Shown one piece after another: positions 45,430 to 52,501 of a stretch of DNA of 64,000 nucleotides. Numbering within the stretch: the first letter of the stretch is position 1; each line of letters opens with the position of its first letter. Under the pieces are notes generated by a model. It made no database searches. It was not told where the DNA came from and was given only the letters and a program-made list of their open reading frames with translations. The position numbers were made by a program, and so were the translations under genes. Source of the DNA: Paraflavitalea sp. CAU 1676 (GTDB taxonomy: Bacteria; Bacteroidota; Bacteroidia; Chitinophagales; Chitinophagaceae); the NCBI RefSeq assembly GCF_029223285.1, contig NZ_JARHUJ010000003.1, forward strand, positions 868,001-932,000. The letters run 5' to 3'.

Positions 45430-45500
45430 GGAGAAAGAGGGATTCGAACCGACGACCTTCACCGTATCAGGGTGCTGCTCTACCTCTGAGCTACTTCTCC
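45430..45500 (-). tRNA. tRNA-Ile(GAT), phage-encoded
   Basis: Minus-strand cloverleaf: acceptor GGAGAAG pairing with CTTTCTCC, D-arm GCTC...GAGC, anticodon loop CTGATAC giving anticodon GAT, and a TTCGAAT T-loop. The T-stem has two mismatches, so the molecule may be partly degenerate. Confidence 0.65.
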
Positions 45501-45554
45501 AGAACCGGCGTATCACACGCTTCATTGCCGGTACACAAAACCATTGAGCTACTT

Positions 45555-45888
45555 CTATCTTCTACCCATCATCCCCAGCAAGGCGCCCAACGGGCTGCAC
45601 ATCATGCTAGTCCATTGCTCCGTCTTAACTCCAGCCATGTACATCAAATAAAAGGCTTCATTCATGCTTTTCGCCAACCTCGCGAGCGATACTGGTATTG
45701 AAGTGTTATCCGCCTCTTTATTCTCAGTGAATTGTTTTAGACAATCACTCATAAGCGGCCTCAACTCCTCAGCCCGTTCGGTGGTTAGGCCAAAAACTTC
45801 AGGAATATTTGTTCCTTCCGGATTCAGCTCTAAACTGAATTGGGGGGGGGATATTTACCTCTTTTTCCATCTGAATTTCTGTTGTCAT
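45555..45888 (-). pseudogene. Frameshifted small gene with a poly-G tract
   Basis: The frame starts at the ATG at 45888 (MTTEIQMEKEVNIPPP) and the downstream frame ends at 45555 (…LGALLGMMGRR). A run of nine G (45842-45850, C on the coding strand) breaks it: eight or eleven would keep a single open frame of about 110 residues. The tract may be phase-variable, a sequencing error, or a true mutation. Function not recognised. Confidence 0.55.
45842..45850. repeat. Homopolymer G(9) tract
   Basis: Nine consecutive G (C on the gene strand) at the point where the gene at 45555-45888 changes frame. Tracts of this length are prone to slipped-strand changes. Confidence 0.6.
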
Positions 45889-46160
45889 GTATGATTGATT
45901 TAATGATGACAGTCAAAAGAACCGGCCCCATATTTCACTACATCCTTTTGCCGGTTCTGCGTTGAACAACTCGAAAAAACCAAGAGCTATTTCATAACCT
46001 TATGTTTTCGTCACACTCTCCAGTCTTTCCTCTGGGCCGGGAGGTTATGTTTGCCGGCTCCCTGGTGAGTGATCAATACCTCCGAAAGATTAATCAAGGG
46101 AGCCACGCGCAGGTGGCGAGCCTGCTCGCTTTGTCGTCAACAGGACTCCTTTGATCAGGT

Positions 46161-46236
46161 GGTTGCGGCGGGAATCGAACCCGTTTATTTACCTCATCGG
46201 CTTATCGCATCCAACGCGCTCCGCTACCAATTACCT
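46161..46236 (-). pseudogene. Degenerate tRNA-like remnant
   Basis: On the minus strand there is a good T-arm (CGGGTTCGATTCCCG) and a D-loop-like AATTGGTAGC segment, but the acceptor and anticodon stems do not pair with a normal 7-nt loop. It looks like a decayed or unusual tRNA; no isotype is assigned. Confidence 0.35.
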
Positions 46237-46287
46237 GTGCCCCAGGTGCACCCAAAACACAGGCGTTCATCTGTAAATAAAGAGTGT

Positions 46288-46357
46288 TGCGAGGGAGGGA
46301 CTTGAACCCCCGACCTCTGGGTTATGAGCCCAGCGAGCTACCTCTGCTCTACCTCGC
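46288..46357 (-). tRNA. tRNA-Met(CAT)-like, phage-encoded
   Basis: Minus-strand cloverleaf with anticodon loop CTCATAA (anticodon CAT), anticodon stem CTGGG/CCCAG and T-loop TTCAAGT. The acceptor stem (GCGAGG/CCTCGC) appears one pair short, at about 70 nt total, so the fold is slightly atypical. Confidence 0.6.
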
Positions 46358-46581
46358 GGTGTGCCGACATCCGCTCTTTAAAAGATGCCGGCCAATTCGA
46401 GAAATGTTCCCACTTTGTCAAGGTGGATGATGATGTAAAGAACTGTCCCGGTGATGACTGCCCACCGTCAGGCAAAGAGTTTTAAAAATGGGGCGGCAAC
46501 CCTATAACCGCCCCTACAGTGACCCCATTAAACCACGGCGCCCATGCGCCTATTTCTTCAGTGCCTTAACCGATCGCGAAC

Positions 46582-46686
46582 TCACTCGTCGTCTCTTTGC
46601 AGTGGCCACTCCTCGGGAGCGATCACTATCGAAGCCACGATCATAAGCGCGATGTATTCGAGAAAAAGGCGCAAATACTTTTTCAT
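46582..46686 (-). CDS. 34-residue membrane peptide (too short for ORF track)
   Basis: ATG at 46686 to stop at 46582. It begins basic (MKKYLRLFLEYIALM), has one hydrophobic span, and ends acidic. Its start overlaps the stop of the upstream gene (46683) by four bases, the same ATGA coupling seen elsewhere in the phage. Function unknown. Confidence 0.45.
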   Translation of the reverse strand: MKKYLRLFLEYIALMIVASIVIAPEEWPLQRDDE

Positions 46687-46964
46687 AGATTCACTCTTTT
46701 ATAGTTCAGGGCGCTATTGAGGCGGCCGAATAATCCGTTCAGTGTAGTGCCGTCAATCTTGTTTACATAGTAGTCGTAGAAGTCGTCAACGGAATCTTCA
46801 GCCTTGCCCAGCTCCTTGTGATTCTGGCACTTCCCAATGCGTTCCAGCAAGTCGTCGTAAGCGTCTTCACACTCCTCCATGATAGTTGTCTTTCCCTTCG
46901 AAAAAGCCTTCCACAGTGAGACTATGCCCAAGATCAAAAAGAGGAAGATGATGATGTAGTACAT
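46683..46964 (-). CDS. Small membrane-anchored protein
   Basis: 93 residues with an N-terminal membrane segment (YYIIIFLFLILGIVSLW) and a charged helical cytoplasmic domain. Not recognised; early region. Confidence 0.6.
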   Translation of the reverse strand: MYYIIIFLFLILGIVSLWKAFSKGKTTIMEECEDAYDDLLERIGKCQNHKELGKAEDSVDDFYDYYVNKIDGTTLNGLFGRLNSALNYKRVNL

Positions 46965-47082
46965 TGGTTGCCTTGTTTAAGGGTTATGCGTAACAGGTTA
47001 AGGGTAAGTGCGAGTACGATTGCTGAGAAACAGAACAGAATTATCATACGGTTAGGATTTACGAGGGCTGCGTGACCAATTT

Positions 47083-47370
47083 TTATAAGTTCATGGCTGT
47101 TAGCCGTCGGTCCTGCCGCTTGAGATCGAATTCTTCCCAGAACGACTTCGCGTTGTTCTCGGCGGCAGCTTCAGCCAGGCGCATGAGCTCTGCAGTATTG
47201 TTCAACTCCTTCAGTAAGGCCGGCTCGATCTCGACCTTATCCAGGTGCACGGAGATCTTCTTGTTACCGAACGTGCGGAACGTGTGGTACCTGACCAGGA
47301 TCGACTGTACATGCTTAAACTTGAATGTGTACAGCGAAGCGTCTACCGGCATGATGAACTTACTTTCCAT
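47083..47370 (-). CDS. Hypothetical early phage protein
   Basis: 95 residues, mixed. The start overlaps the upstream gene end by 11 bp. Not recognised. Confidence 0.6.
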   Translation of the reverse strand: MESKFIMPVDASLYTFKFKHVQSILVRYHTFRTFGNKKISVHLDKVEIEPALLKELNNTAELMRLAEAAAENNAKSFWEEFDLKRQDRRLTAMNL

Positions 47371-47599
47371 TGGCTTTTGCTTTATTTTGGCTTCTCAATA
47401 ATCTCGCTTTCCGCTTGCCGAGCACCTCCGCCTTAAACTTCAAATCATCGAGGCCCTGTTGGACGGCTGGTGTAGAAACACCGGCCAAAATCTTCGTTCG
47501 TTGATTGCGGCAAAAAGTTGCGATCTCCTCCGCCTTCTCTCTTGTCTTCTCGGCGTAGGCCTCTAATTCGATTAAGTCGTTTATAGACAGGTTAAGCAT
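47360..47599 (-). CDS. Hypothetical early phage protein
   Basis: 79 residues, almost entirely helical and charged. One of the first genes of the early minus-strand transcript. Not recognised. Confidence 0.55.
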   Translation of the reverse strand: MLNLSINDLIELEAYAEKTREKAEEIATFCRNQRTKILAGVSTPAVQQGLDDLKFKAEVLGKRKARLLRSQNKAKANGK

Positions 47600-47600
47600 T

Positions 47601-47660
47601 TTACTTGCGGTTTGGGTCCATTATCCTGGCACAGGCGGCCAGAGCTTGATCAGCGGTCAT
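47601..47660 (-). CDS. Possible 19-residue leader peptide
   Basis: ATG at 47660 to TAA at 47601, MTADQALAACARIMDPNRK, ending one base before the next gene. Translation coupling is possible, but the size makes this weak. Confidence 0.25.
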   Translation of the reverse strand: MTADQALAACARIMDPNRK

Positions 47661-47773
47661 ATTAAAAAGTTTTAAGCTCTCTGTAACATTTATCAAACCT
47701 CACCGACTGATTGCATAATTCGATTTTCGGTGCTTTCTTTGCGTATATCAGTAACCTACTCTCAGTCCATAGT

Positions 47774-47977
47774 TCAAAATCCCAAAGCCAGTTTGATCTT
47801 GGCAATAGTCTCAGGAGAACCAGAGCCGGTAAGCATGACCCTTTCTAACACATTACGGTCAATGCCGATCGAAGTCGCGCAGGCTACCGACGTGCCGAAC
47901 CTTGCCCGGTAAGTTTGTAAGGCCTTAAATTCCTGTTCAGCCAGCGCCTCGCTCTTTTTCTTTGTTACTGTTTCCAT
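47774..47977 (-). CDS. Early DNA-binding (Cro-like) protein
   Basis: 67 residues from METVTKKK at 47977; an ATG at 47998 is an alternative. The part FGTSVACATSIGIDRNVLERVM has a helix-turn-helix-like spacing. It faces the plus-strand repressor across operators and carries the first early promoter, so a Cro-type role is the natural reading. Confidence 0.6.
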   Translation of the reverse strand: METVTKKKSEALAEQEFKALQTYRARFGTSVACATSIGIDRNVLERVMLTGSGSPETIAKIKLALGF

Positions 47978-48000
47978 GTATCTTTGATTGCTTTGCATAG

Positions 48001-48008
48001 CAAATATA
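48001..48008 (-). promoter_or_regulatory. Early promoter -7 element
   Basis: Reads TATATTTG on the minus strand, a perfect TAnnTTTG match, directly next to the first operator (48012-48024). A bound repressor there would block the promoter. Confidence 0.55.
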
Positions 48009-48011
48009 GTA

Positions 48012-48024
48012 TTGCTTTTTGCAA
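48012..48024. promoter_or_regulatory. Operator copy 1 (TTGC-5-GCAA)
   Basis: TTGCTTTTTGCAA, an inverted repeat. Thirty bp from copy 2, about three helical turns, and beside the early promoter. Confidence 0.65.
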
Positions 48025-48041
48025 TAATCACAATAAAAGTA

Positions 48042-48054
48042 TTGCTTTTTGCAA
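48042..48054. promoter_or_regulatory. Operator copy 2 (TTGC-5-GCAA)
   Basis: TTGCTTTTTGCAA, identical to copy 1. It lies in the intergenic switch between the two divergent regulators. Confidence 0.65.
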
Positions 48055-48092
48055 CATTTAGATAACATTCAATAAACAAGCCATTCTGTTAA

Positions 48093-48650
48093 ATGGAATT
48101 GAAAGAACAGATCGAAGTGCTTTTAGTAAATCTCAAAAAAGAGGGTTGGGAGCGTTCTGCAATTGAGAAGGAGCTTAACTACTCAGAGAATTATATAGAC
48201 CAGGTTTTAGCCAAAGGTGGCAATTTAAGATTCTTGGGTGCCCTCGAAAAGTTCTCGAAAGATGTATTGCAAAAAGCAACACCACAACATAGGGAGAACT
48301 CCTCACTAAATCCCTCAGAAACAATACTGGAGGGCCCGACAAACGCGACCCTCCAGGACTACATAGACATTTTACAGCAAAATGATAAGTTTTTCAAGGA
48401 TACTTTCGCATCTTTTGCGTCGAACTTGTCTAACCTAACAGCTAATTTAACTGCACTTGTGACAATGGTTTCGGCAGGTCACCGAATTGAATCGGCGTAT
48501 CACGATGTGATGCTTCAATCCCTCGCTCGGCTTGAGAAGAGACCTGAAAATTCCCTGATCGAAGTCGCGCACAATAACGATGCTGTAGAGCAAGATCGAG
48601 AACTAGATAGGGGCATGAAGAAAGATAAGAGCAAGTTAAACAAGGCGTAG
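48093..48650 (+). CDS. Lysogeny repressor candidate
   Basis: 185 residues. The N-terminal 60 (KKEGWERSAIEKELNYSENYIDQVLAKGG) form a helix-turn-helix-like DNA-binding part; the rest is a helical, coiled-coil-like dimerisation region. It is divergent from the early gene across the operators and is plus-strand like the other lysogeny genes. A third operator copy lies within it (48267-48279). It is not a LexA/CI-type autoprotease, so induction is probably not RecA-dependent cleavage. Confidence 0.65.
   Translation: MELKEQIEVLLVNLKKEGWERSAIEKELNYSENYIDQVLAKGGNLRFLGALEKFSKDVLQKATPQHRENSSLNPSETILEGPTNATLQDYIDILQQNDKFFKDTFASFASNLSNLTANLTALVTMVSAGHRIESAYHDVMLQSLARLEKRPENSLIEVAHNNDAVEQDRELDRGMKKDKSKLNKA
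48267..48279. promoter_or_regulatory. Operator copy 3 inside the repressor gene
   Basis: TTGCAAAAAGCAA, the reverse complement of copies 1 and 2. Located in the repressor coding sequence, it could allow looping or autoregulation. Confidence 0.5.
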
Positions 48651-48924
48651 CCAGACCGTTACCGTTTAGCATGGTACAATGGTTTTGAGGTATGAGAATA
48701 GGATTAAGGGATACTGGATCTTAGTGGTTGACGCCTTATAATAGTTCGAGTAGTGCCAATAAATTTAGTAATTACCTTTCGAATAAATGCTGTGATCGGT
48801 TGCTTTTAATAAAATTTTTAATAGGAAACACCTAGACCATACCAACTTCAGGGTATTGGACGTTTCACACAAAAAAACCACATTCGTAAACTATTGTAGA
48901 CTTGCTTTCCAAACACCCCTCTCA

Positions 48925-49605
48925 ATGAAAAGACTTACTTACTTATCATTGGCCCTAAACGCAGCTTTTATTTTGTTCTTTGCTGGCAAACGTATTTATT
49001 ATTCGAGCACTGGCCAGCCTAAAGAAAGCAATCAATCATTCGCTTCTAAATGGAATTCTGGCCGAGTGGACGCATTTAAGTCGTCGAAAATTGATACCAC
49101 TGATATCGTTTTTGTTGGCACCAGCATTACTGAAGGATTTTTAGTTTCCGAGGTATTTGGACCTAAAGTGAAAAATAGAGGAATTACCCTAAATACTAGC
49201 GCGCATCTCGTTGATCGAATTGATTTTATTGCAACTTCAAGGCCTAAGAAAATCGTCATTGAATGTGGAATAAATGATATTCAGGGGGATATTTCAACGG
49301 ATTCCATAATTGCCAATTATTCAAAGATCATTACCAGGATCAAAGCTCAATCTCCTGGAACTCAGATTGTCGTAAATTCTGTCTTTCCCACCTGCGGGGA
49401 TTATTTTATGTTAGAATCGAGGGTTGTTGAGCTTAATAAAGCCTTAGCCGAATTGGTTACCAAGGAAAGTGTTCAATTTGTCGATGTACACAGCGCACTA
49501 TTAAAGGGGCAATATTTAGACAGCACCTTCACCTACGACGGGCTGCATTTGAATGGAGCTGGTTATTTGGTTTGGGAGCATGAAATCAGTCGGTTTATCA
49601 ATTAA
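48925..49605 (+). CDS. Membrane-anchored SGNH hydrolase (lysogenic conversion candidate)
   Basis: 226 residues from the Met at 48925 (MKRLTYLSLALNAAFILFF), which gives a membrane anchor or uncleaved signal. The longer ORF start at 48856 is less likely. SGNH blocks: GTSITEG (Ser67), GINDIQ (Asn117) and DGLHLN near the C-terminus. It follows the repressor on the same strand, so it can be expressed in the lysogen. A host-surface deacetylase could alter the phage receptor. Confidence 0.75.
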   Translation: MKRLTYLSLALNAAFILFFAGKRIYYSSTGQPKESNQSFASKWNSGRVDAFKSSKIDTTDIVFVGTSITEGFLVSEVFGPKVKNRGITLNTSAHLVDRIDFIATSRPKKIVIECGINDIQGDISTDSIIANYSKIITRIKAQSPGTQIVVNSVFPTCGDYFMLESRVVELNKALAELVTKESVQFVDVHSALLKGQYLDSTFTYDGLHLNGAGYLVWEHEISRFIN

Positions 49606-49712
49606 CATACTGGCATCCTATATTCGCTTGATATGCTCTGCGCCGGTTTAAAGAATGCTATTTTTTATGAAACAGATTGCTGATTTGTCGACTAATATTA
49701 AAACATTCTATC

Positions 49713-50102
49713 ATGCGGAACATTGCTCTTTTGGCTGTCCTTCTTTTATCCTTTGTAGCATGCAAAAAAGAAAATGACGAAGCTGCAGGCGACAACCATA
49801 GGGTTATGAGTATTTTCATATATCAGTACCAGCCGCCAAACATAGGTAATCGATACTGGGCAATTGACGCAAAATTCGATAAACCTGTTACATTGAAGGG
49901 GACCGTAGTGGTTACTTTCGACGTGTTCGATAGGGGTGCCTTGTACAAAAGCCACGAGATAACGGTTCCCCTAGACCTCAATAATGAACTCTTCGAATTC
50001 TACCAGACTGATATTAATCCCAATACTGGAGACCCGTCAATTAAAAATGTCAAAATAAAGGCCTTGACTGTAACCTCGGGTGACTACCACATTGATTATT
50101 AA
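49713..50102 (+). CDS. Phage-encoded lipoprotein
   Basis: 129 residues from MRNIALLAVLLLSFVACKK (lipobox LSFVAC, Cys at residue 17). The mature part is a small beta-rich domain with no recognised family. It is in the lysogeny block, downstream of the SGNH gene. Lipoproteins in this place commonly act as superinfection-exclusion factors; inference only. Confidence 0.6.
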   Translation: MRNIALLAVLLLSFVACKKENDEAAGDNHRVMSIFIYQYQPPNIGNRYWAIDAKFDKPVTLKGTVVVTFDVFDRGALYKSHEITVPLDLNNELFEFYQTDINPNTGDPSIKNVKIKALTVTSGDYHIDY

Positions 50103-50149
50103 ACATTTAATTTTAACACCTCCAGACCCCTACCATTTTGTTATCTCAA

Positions 50150-50416
50150 TTACTTCTTTTCGTTAAGCTGGTTATGAATTATCAGGGAGATCACGGAAGG
50201 AGGAACATCGAAGTAATCAGCCATCCTGCCGGCTTCCTCGTAGGTCAACTGTGATGGGTCTTTAATGATATTGCTCAGGCGCCTGGTGCCCATCTTCATG
50301 TATAGGGCCATAACTGTAACTGGGAACTTCTGCCCAGTGAAGATCTCGTGGAATTGCTTGATGTGATTGTTCAGCAGCAACATTTTGATGGCTAGGAAAC
50401 GCGGGTCTTTCAACAT
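50150..50416 (-). CDS. Small helical DNA-binding-like protein
   Basis: 88 residues; MKMGTRRLSNIIKDPSQLTY and the following AGRMADYFDVPPSVIS look like a compact XRE-type fold. Near the integrase, it may be an excisionase-type or regulatory factor. Confidence 0.5.
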   Translation of the reverse strand: MLKDPRFLAIKMLLLNNHIKQFHEIFTGQKFPVTVMALYMKMGTRRLSNIIKDPSQLTYEEAGRMADYFDVPPSVISLIIHNQLNEKK

Positions 50417-50425
50417 AGGCGCAAT

Positions 50426-50689
50426 TTACTCAAAGCCTTCTGAAAAGAACTCGGCCATTGTCATGCCGTGAGCCTGGCACAGCCGCTCCAGGGAGGACAA
50501 TCTAAGATCTACTCCTTTCTCGTAAGTAATGTATTGCGACCGGTTAAAACCGTTGTTAAAAGCGAACATTTCTGCAGAAGTAAAGCCCTTTGCCAGGCGC
50601 AAGGATTTGATCCGCGCGGCCGTCTTCTCAGACAGCGGCAGCCCCTTATGTATTTTCCCCGACTTAGCCTTTCCTTTCTTTGTTGCCAT
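50426..50689 (-). CDS. XRE-family regulator
   Basis: 87 residues from MATKKGKAKSGKIHKG at 50689; the ORF start at 50707 is in frame. HTH: GFTSAEMFAFNNGFNRSQYI, followed by an LSSLERLCQAHGMTM end. Target unknown; it may share control of the integrase region. Confidence 0.65.
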   Translation of the reverse strand: MATKKGKAKSGKIHKGLPLSEKTAARIKSLRLAKGFTSAEMFAFNNGFNRSQYITYEKGVDLRLSSLERLCQAHGMTMAEFFSEGFE

Positions 50690-50816
50690 GCCCCGAAACT
50701 GCCACAAAGCCTATAATTACACAACCTATTATTGCCGATGTGCTTATAACCAGTTCGGTAAATAACGTCTTTTTTCAACATTAAATTGTACCTTGCTCGC
50801 AGCTACAGGATCCGCA

Positions 50817-50996
50817 ATGATTACTGGGGCTTATTTCAAATCTCCCGACTGCTGGCTGGTTCAAGGCGGAACTGCGCAGCAGTGCAAAAGCTACCGCGAC
50901 CAGCTGGCGCCATCGGGGGCTTGCTTTACCTACTTCATTGATCCGTACCAACCTGTACACAGGATAGGATTAATGGATGGGGGCACTCCAGGTTGA
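50817..50996 (+). CDS. Small plus-strand protein ending in a terminator
   Basis: 59 residues from MITGAYFKSPDCWLVQG at 50817. Its stop (50994-50996) falls in the loop of a strong terminator hairpin in the correct direction, which supports real transcription. Function not recognised. Confidence 0.45.
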   Translation: MITGAYFKSPDCWLVQGGTAQQCKSYRDQLAPSGACFTYFIDPYQPVHRIGLMDGGTPG

Positions 50997-51018
50997 CGCC
51001 GGTGCCCCCTTATTTTTT
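50979..51018 (+). terminator. Rho-independent terminator between convergent genes
   Basis: Perfect 8-bp stem GGGGGCAC (50979-50986) / GTGCCCCC (51002-51009), followed by a T-rich tail to 51018. It ends the plus-strand gene and overlaps its stop; it also lies at the 3' end of the integrase gene. Confidence 0.7.
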
Positions 51019-52270
51019 AGTTCGCATGGCCAAATCCCACCACTGTCTTCTTCAGTTTATCGAGTTTTCGCTGCTTCTCTCCTACCGCATACACCATGGC
51101 CATGCCTGCAGTGGTGTGGCCGGTGGCAGCCTGCGCAGTTTCGATATCGAACATGGCAGCAACGTTATCAGTATGGAGGTGTTTAAGGGAATAGAAATCT
51201 TTATCGATATTCAGGCCCCCCCGATCAACGGGAGCTTTGACATGGCGGGCCCAGCGGCGCCCGATCTGCTCCGGCCTGATCGTAGTTGGCCCGGGTGCCA
51301 GGTTCACACTGAACAGATAATCACCGGCAGCCGCCTGGTCCCAAACCTCCTGCCACAAGGTCAACACATCAGCAGGAATAGGCCGTACGCTTTCGGTATA
51401 CTCCTTGCCCTTTTTGATCAGGACAATGAACTCTTGTTTTTTGAGGTTGATCTTGTTATTCTTCCGCAGTGATAGCATTTCAGTTGTGCGTGAGCCGGAC
51501 CGGTAAAAGATCTGCATGTATCGCCAGAAATTGTAACACTTGCTTTTCAGGTGCGCATCGATCTTCAGCTGCTCCTCGATGGTCAGGATAGCCCTTACCT
51601 TTTTGGTTTTCTTCCTGGTCGGAATATCCCTGGCCGGGTTGCCGTCGATGGCTTCGATGGTCAGCAGTTCCCGGAAAAGCATGCTCAGGTAAGCCTTGTA
51701 CTTGTTGTACCGACTGTTGCTCCAGTTGGGATTATTCTTTTCGCACCTGTCCAGGATGTACTTTATGTGCTTTGTGCGGATCTCGCAGATCGGCAGCTCG
51801 TCGTACCGTACCCGGAACTTCGTTTCCACCAGCTGGCCGGCGGCTTCGGCAACTCCCTTTATCACGCTTTTGATATCGAGCTTCACCTGGTGTACTGCCA
51901 CTACCCTATTCCGGGCAGCTTCCAACGCCTGAATAAAAAGGGTGTCGGGTCTGATCTCGTACTCCAGAATCTCGTCAGCAGGGGCCATATACTGCCGGGT
52001 AATCGGGTTCCATCCCTGTTTATCGAGCCGGTCGAGTTCCTCGGCTAAAAGGTGCTTTGTGGCCTTCTGCCGGTCCTCGACGGTACTCCACTCATTCATG
52101 CCGCGGAGCTGGGACTGGTGTCCCCATTTCGGGGTGTCCTTAAAAGCGGGATCGTAGAACCTGTAGGTGATTCTCCAGGGCTCCGAAGCGGTAGCCCTTT
52201 TTGTGTTCCAATTTTTTGGGGTGACTGTTAAGGCGCTGCGCGAGCAGCCATTGAAAGTAGTAGAAAGCAT
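51017..52270 (-). CDS. int: Tyrosine recombinase (integrase)
   Basis: 417 residues from the ATG at 52270; the listed 52279 start is a TTG. N-terminal arm-binding and core-binding domains precede the catalytic domain: Arg in FYRSGSRTTEML, the YSLKHLHT box where the usual HxLRH Arg position is Lys, GHTTAG and the nucleophile Tyr in MVYAVGEK. The family is common in Bacteroidota phages. It lies 109 bp inside attR and must act on the tRNA-His core. The altered HxxR box is the usual state in this subfamily. Confidence 0.85.
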   Translation of the reverse strand: MLSTTFNGCSRSALTVTPKNWNTKRATASEPWRITYRFYDPAFKDTPKWGHQSQLRGMNEWSTVEDRQKATKHLLAEELDRLDKQGWNPITRQYMAPADEILEYEIRPDTLFIQALEAARNRVVAVHQVKLDIKSVIKGVAEAAGQLVETKFRVRYDELPICEIRTKHIKYILDRCEKNNPNWSNSRYNKYKAYLSMLFRELLTIEAIDGNPARDIPTRKKTKKVRAILTIEEQLKIDAHLKSKCYNFWRYMQIFYRSGSRTTEMLSLRKNNKINLKKQEFIVLIKKGKEYTESVRPIPADVLTLWQEVWDQAAAGDYLFSVNLAPGPTTIRPEQIGRRWARHVKAPVDRGGLNIDKDFYSLKHLHTDNVAAMFDIETAQAATGHTTAGMAMVYAVGEKQRKLDKLKKTVVGFGHAN

Positions 52271-52272
52271 AA

Positions 52273-52320
52273 GCGGCAATTAAAAGTGTGACATAATGTG
52301 TGACATCTTGTAATTGCCGC
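52273..52320. repeat. Inverted repeat enclosing the right arm site
   Basis: Perfect 10-bp inverted repeat GCGGCAATTA (52273-52282) / TAATTGCCGC (52311-52320) around an inner GTGACATAATGTGTGACA (52288-52305) that is identical to the left-end copy. It spans the integrase start region, so it may control int and bind the recombinase. Confidence 0.6.
52288..52305. promoter_or_regulatory. Candidate integrase arm-type site (right)
   Basis: GTGACATAATGTGTGACA, same sequence and orientation as the left-end copy at 2919-2936. Confidence 0.6.
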
Positions 52321-52378
52321 AATCAACGAACGAAGAATCAAATTTGCTGAAACCTTTGTCTGTGGCGGTTTTCAGCGT

Positions 52379-52427
52379 TGGGTGGCCAACCGGGTTCGAA
52401 CCGGCGACCCTCAGAACCACAATCTGA
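52379..52427. repeat. attR: right 49-bp attachment core
   Basis: Identical to 2780-2828. It is part of the intact tRNA-His, so the phage supplies the tRNA 3' half and restores the gene after integration. Confidence 0.95.
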
Positions 52428-52455
52428 TGCTCTAACCAACTGAGCTATGGCCACC
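52381..52455 (-). tRNA. tRNA-His(GTG), prophage integration site
   Basis: Minus-strand cloverleaf: 5' G(-1) at 52455 pairs with C73 at 52381, as required for tRNA-His. Anticodon stem TCAGA/TCTGA, loop TTGTGGT, anticodon GTG at 52420-52418. No CCA is encoded. The prophage starts just beyond the 3' end. Confidence 0.95.
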
Positions 52456-52501
52456 GTATTGGGAGTGCAAAAGTAAAGCAATTCACATTGCCGCCAAAAA
52501 A

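Larger units (their letters stand above)
45889..46581. other. RNA-rich region without clear protein genes
   Basis: About 690 bp between protein genes. It holds a tRNA-like remnant (about 46161-46236), a tRNA-Met-like gene (46288-46357) and no convincing ORF. The plus-strand ORF at 46069-46305 runs across the tRNA-like sequences and looks like a shadow. Confidence 0.5.
2780..52427. mobile_element. Complete temperate siphovirus prophage in tRNA-His
   Basis: About 49.6 kb bounded by a perfect 49-bp direct repeat (2780-2828 and 52379-52427). The right copy is part of an intact tRNA-His and the left copy is the displaced tRNA 3' half. A tyrosine recombinase lies just inside the right end. The interior has a full set of modules: switch, replication, packaging, head, tail and lysis, nearly all on the minus strand. 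I see no disrupted essential gene; the only frameshifted gene found is a small one at 45555-45888. The element therefore looks inducible, although this cannot be proven from sequence. The long tape measure and absence of sheath or contractile genes suggest siphovirus morphology. Confidence 0.95.

Noticed and set aside
45520-45560. Fragment resembling a tRNA D-arm next to tRNA-Ile
   Set aside because: Only about 15 bases resemble a tRNA; no acceptor or anticodon arms are present.
46069-46305. Plus-strand ORF across the tRNA-like region
   Set aside because: It overlaps structural RNA sequences and has a low-plausibility composition.
46934-47048. Possible small membrane ORF upstream of 46964
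   Set aside because: Careful reading of the frame finds a stop after 16 codons, so it is not a gene.
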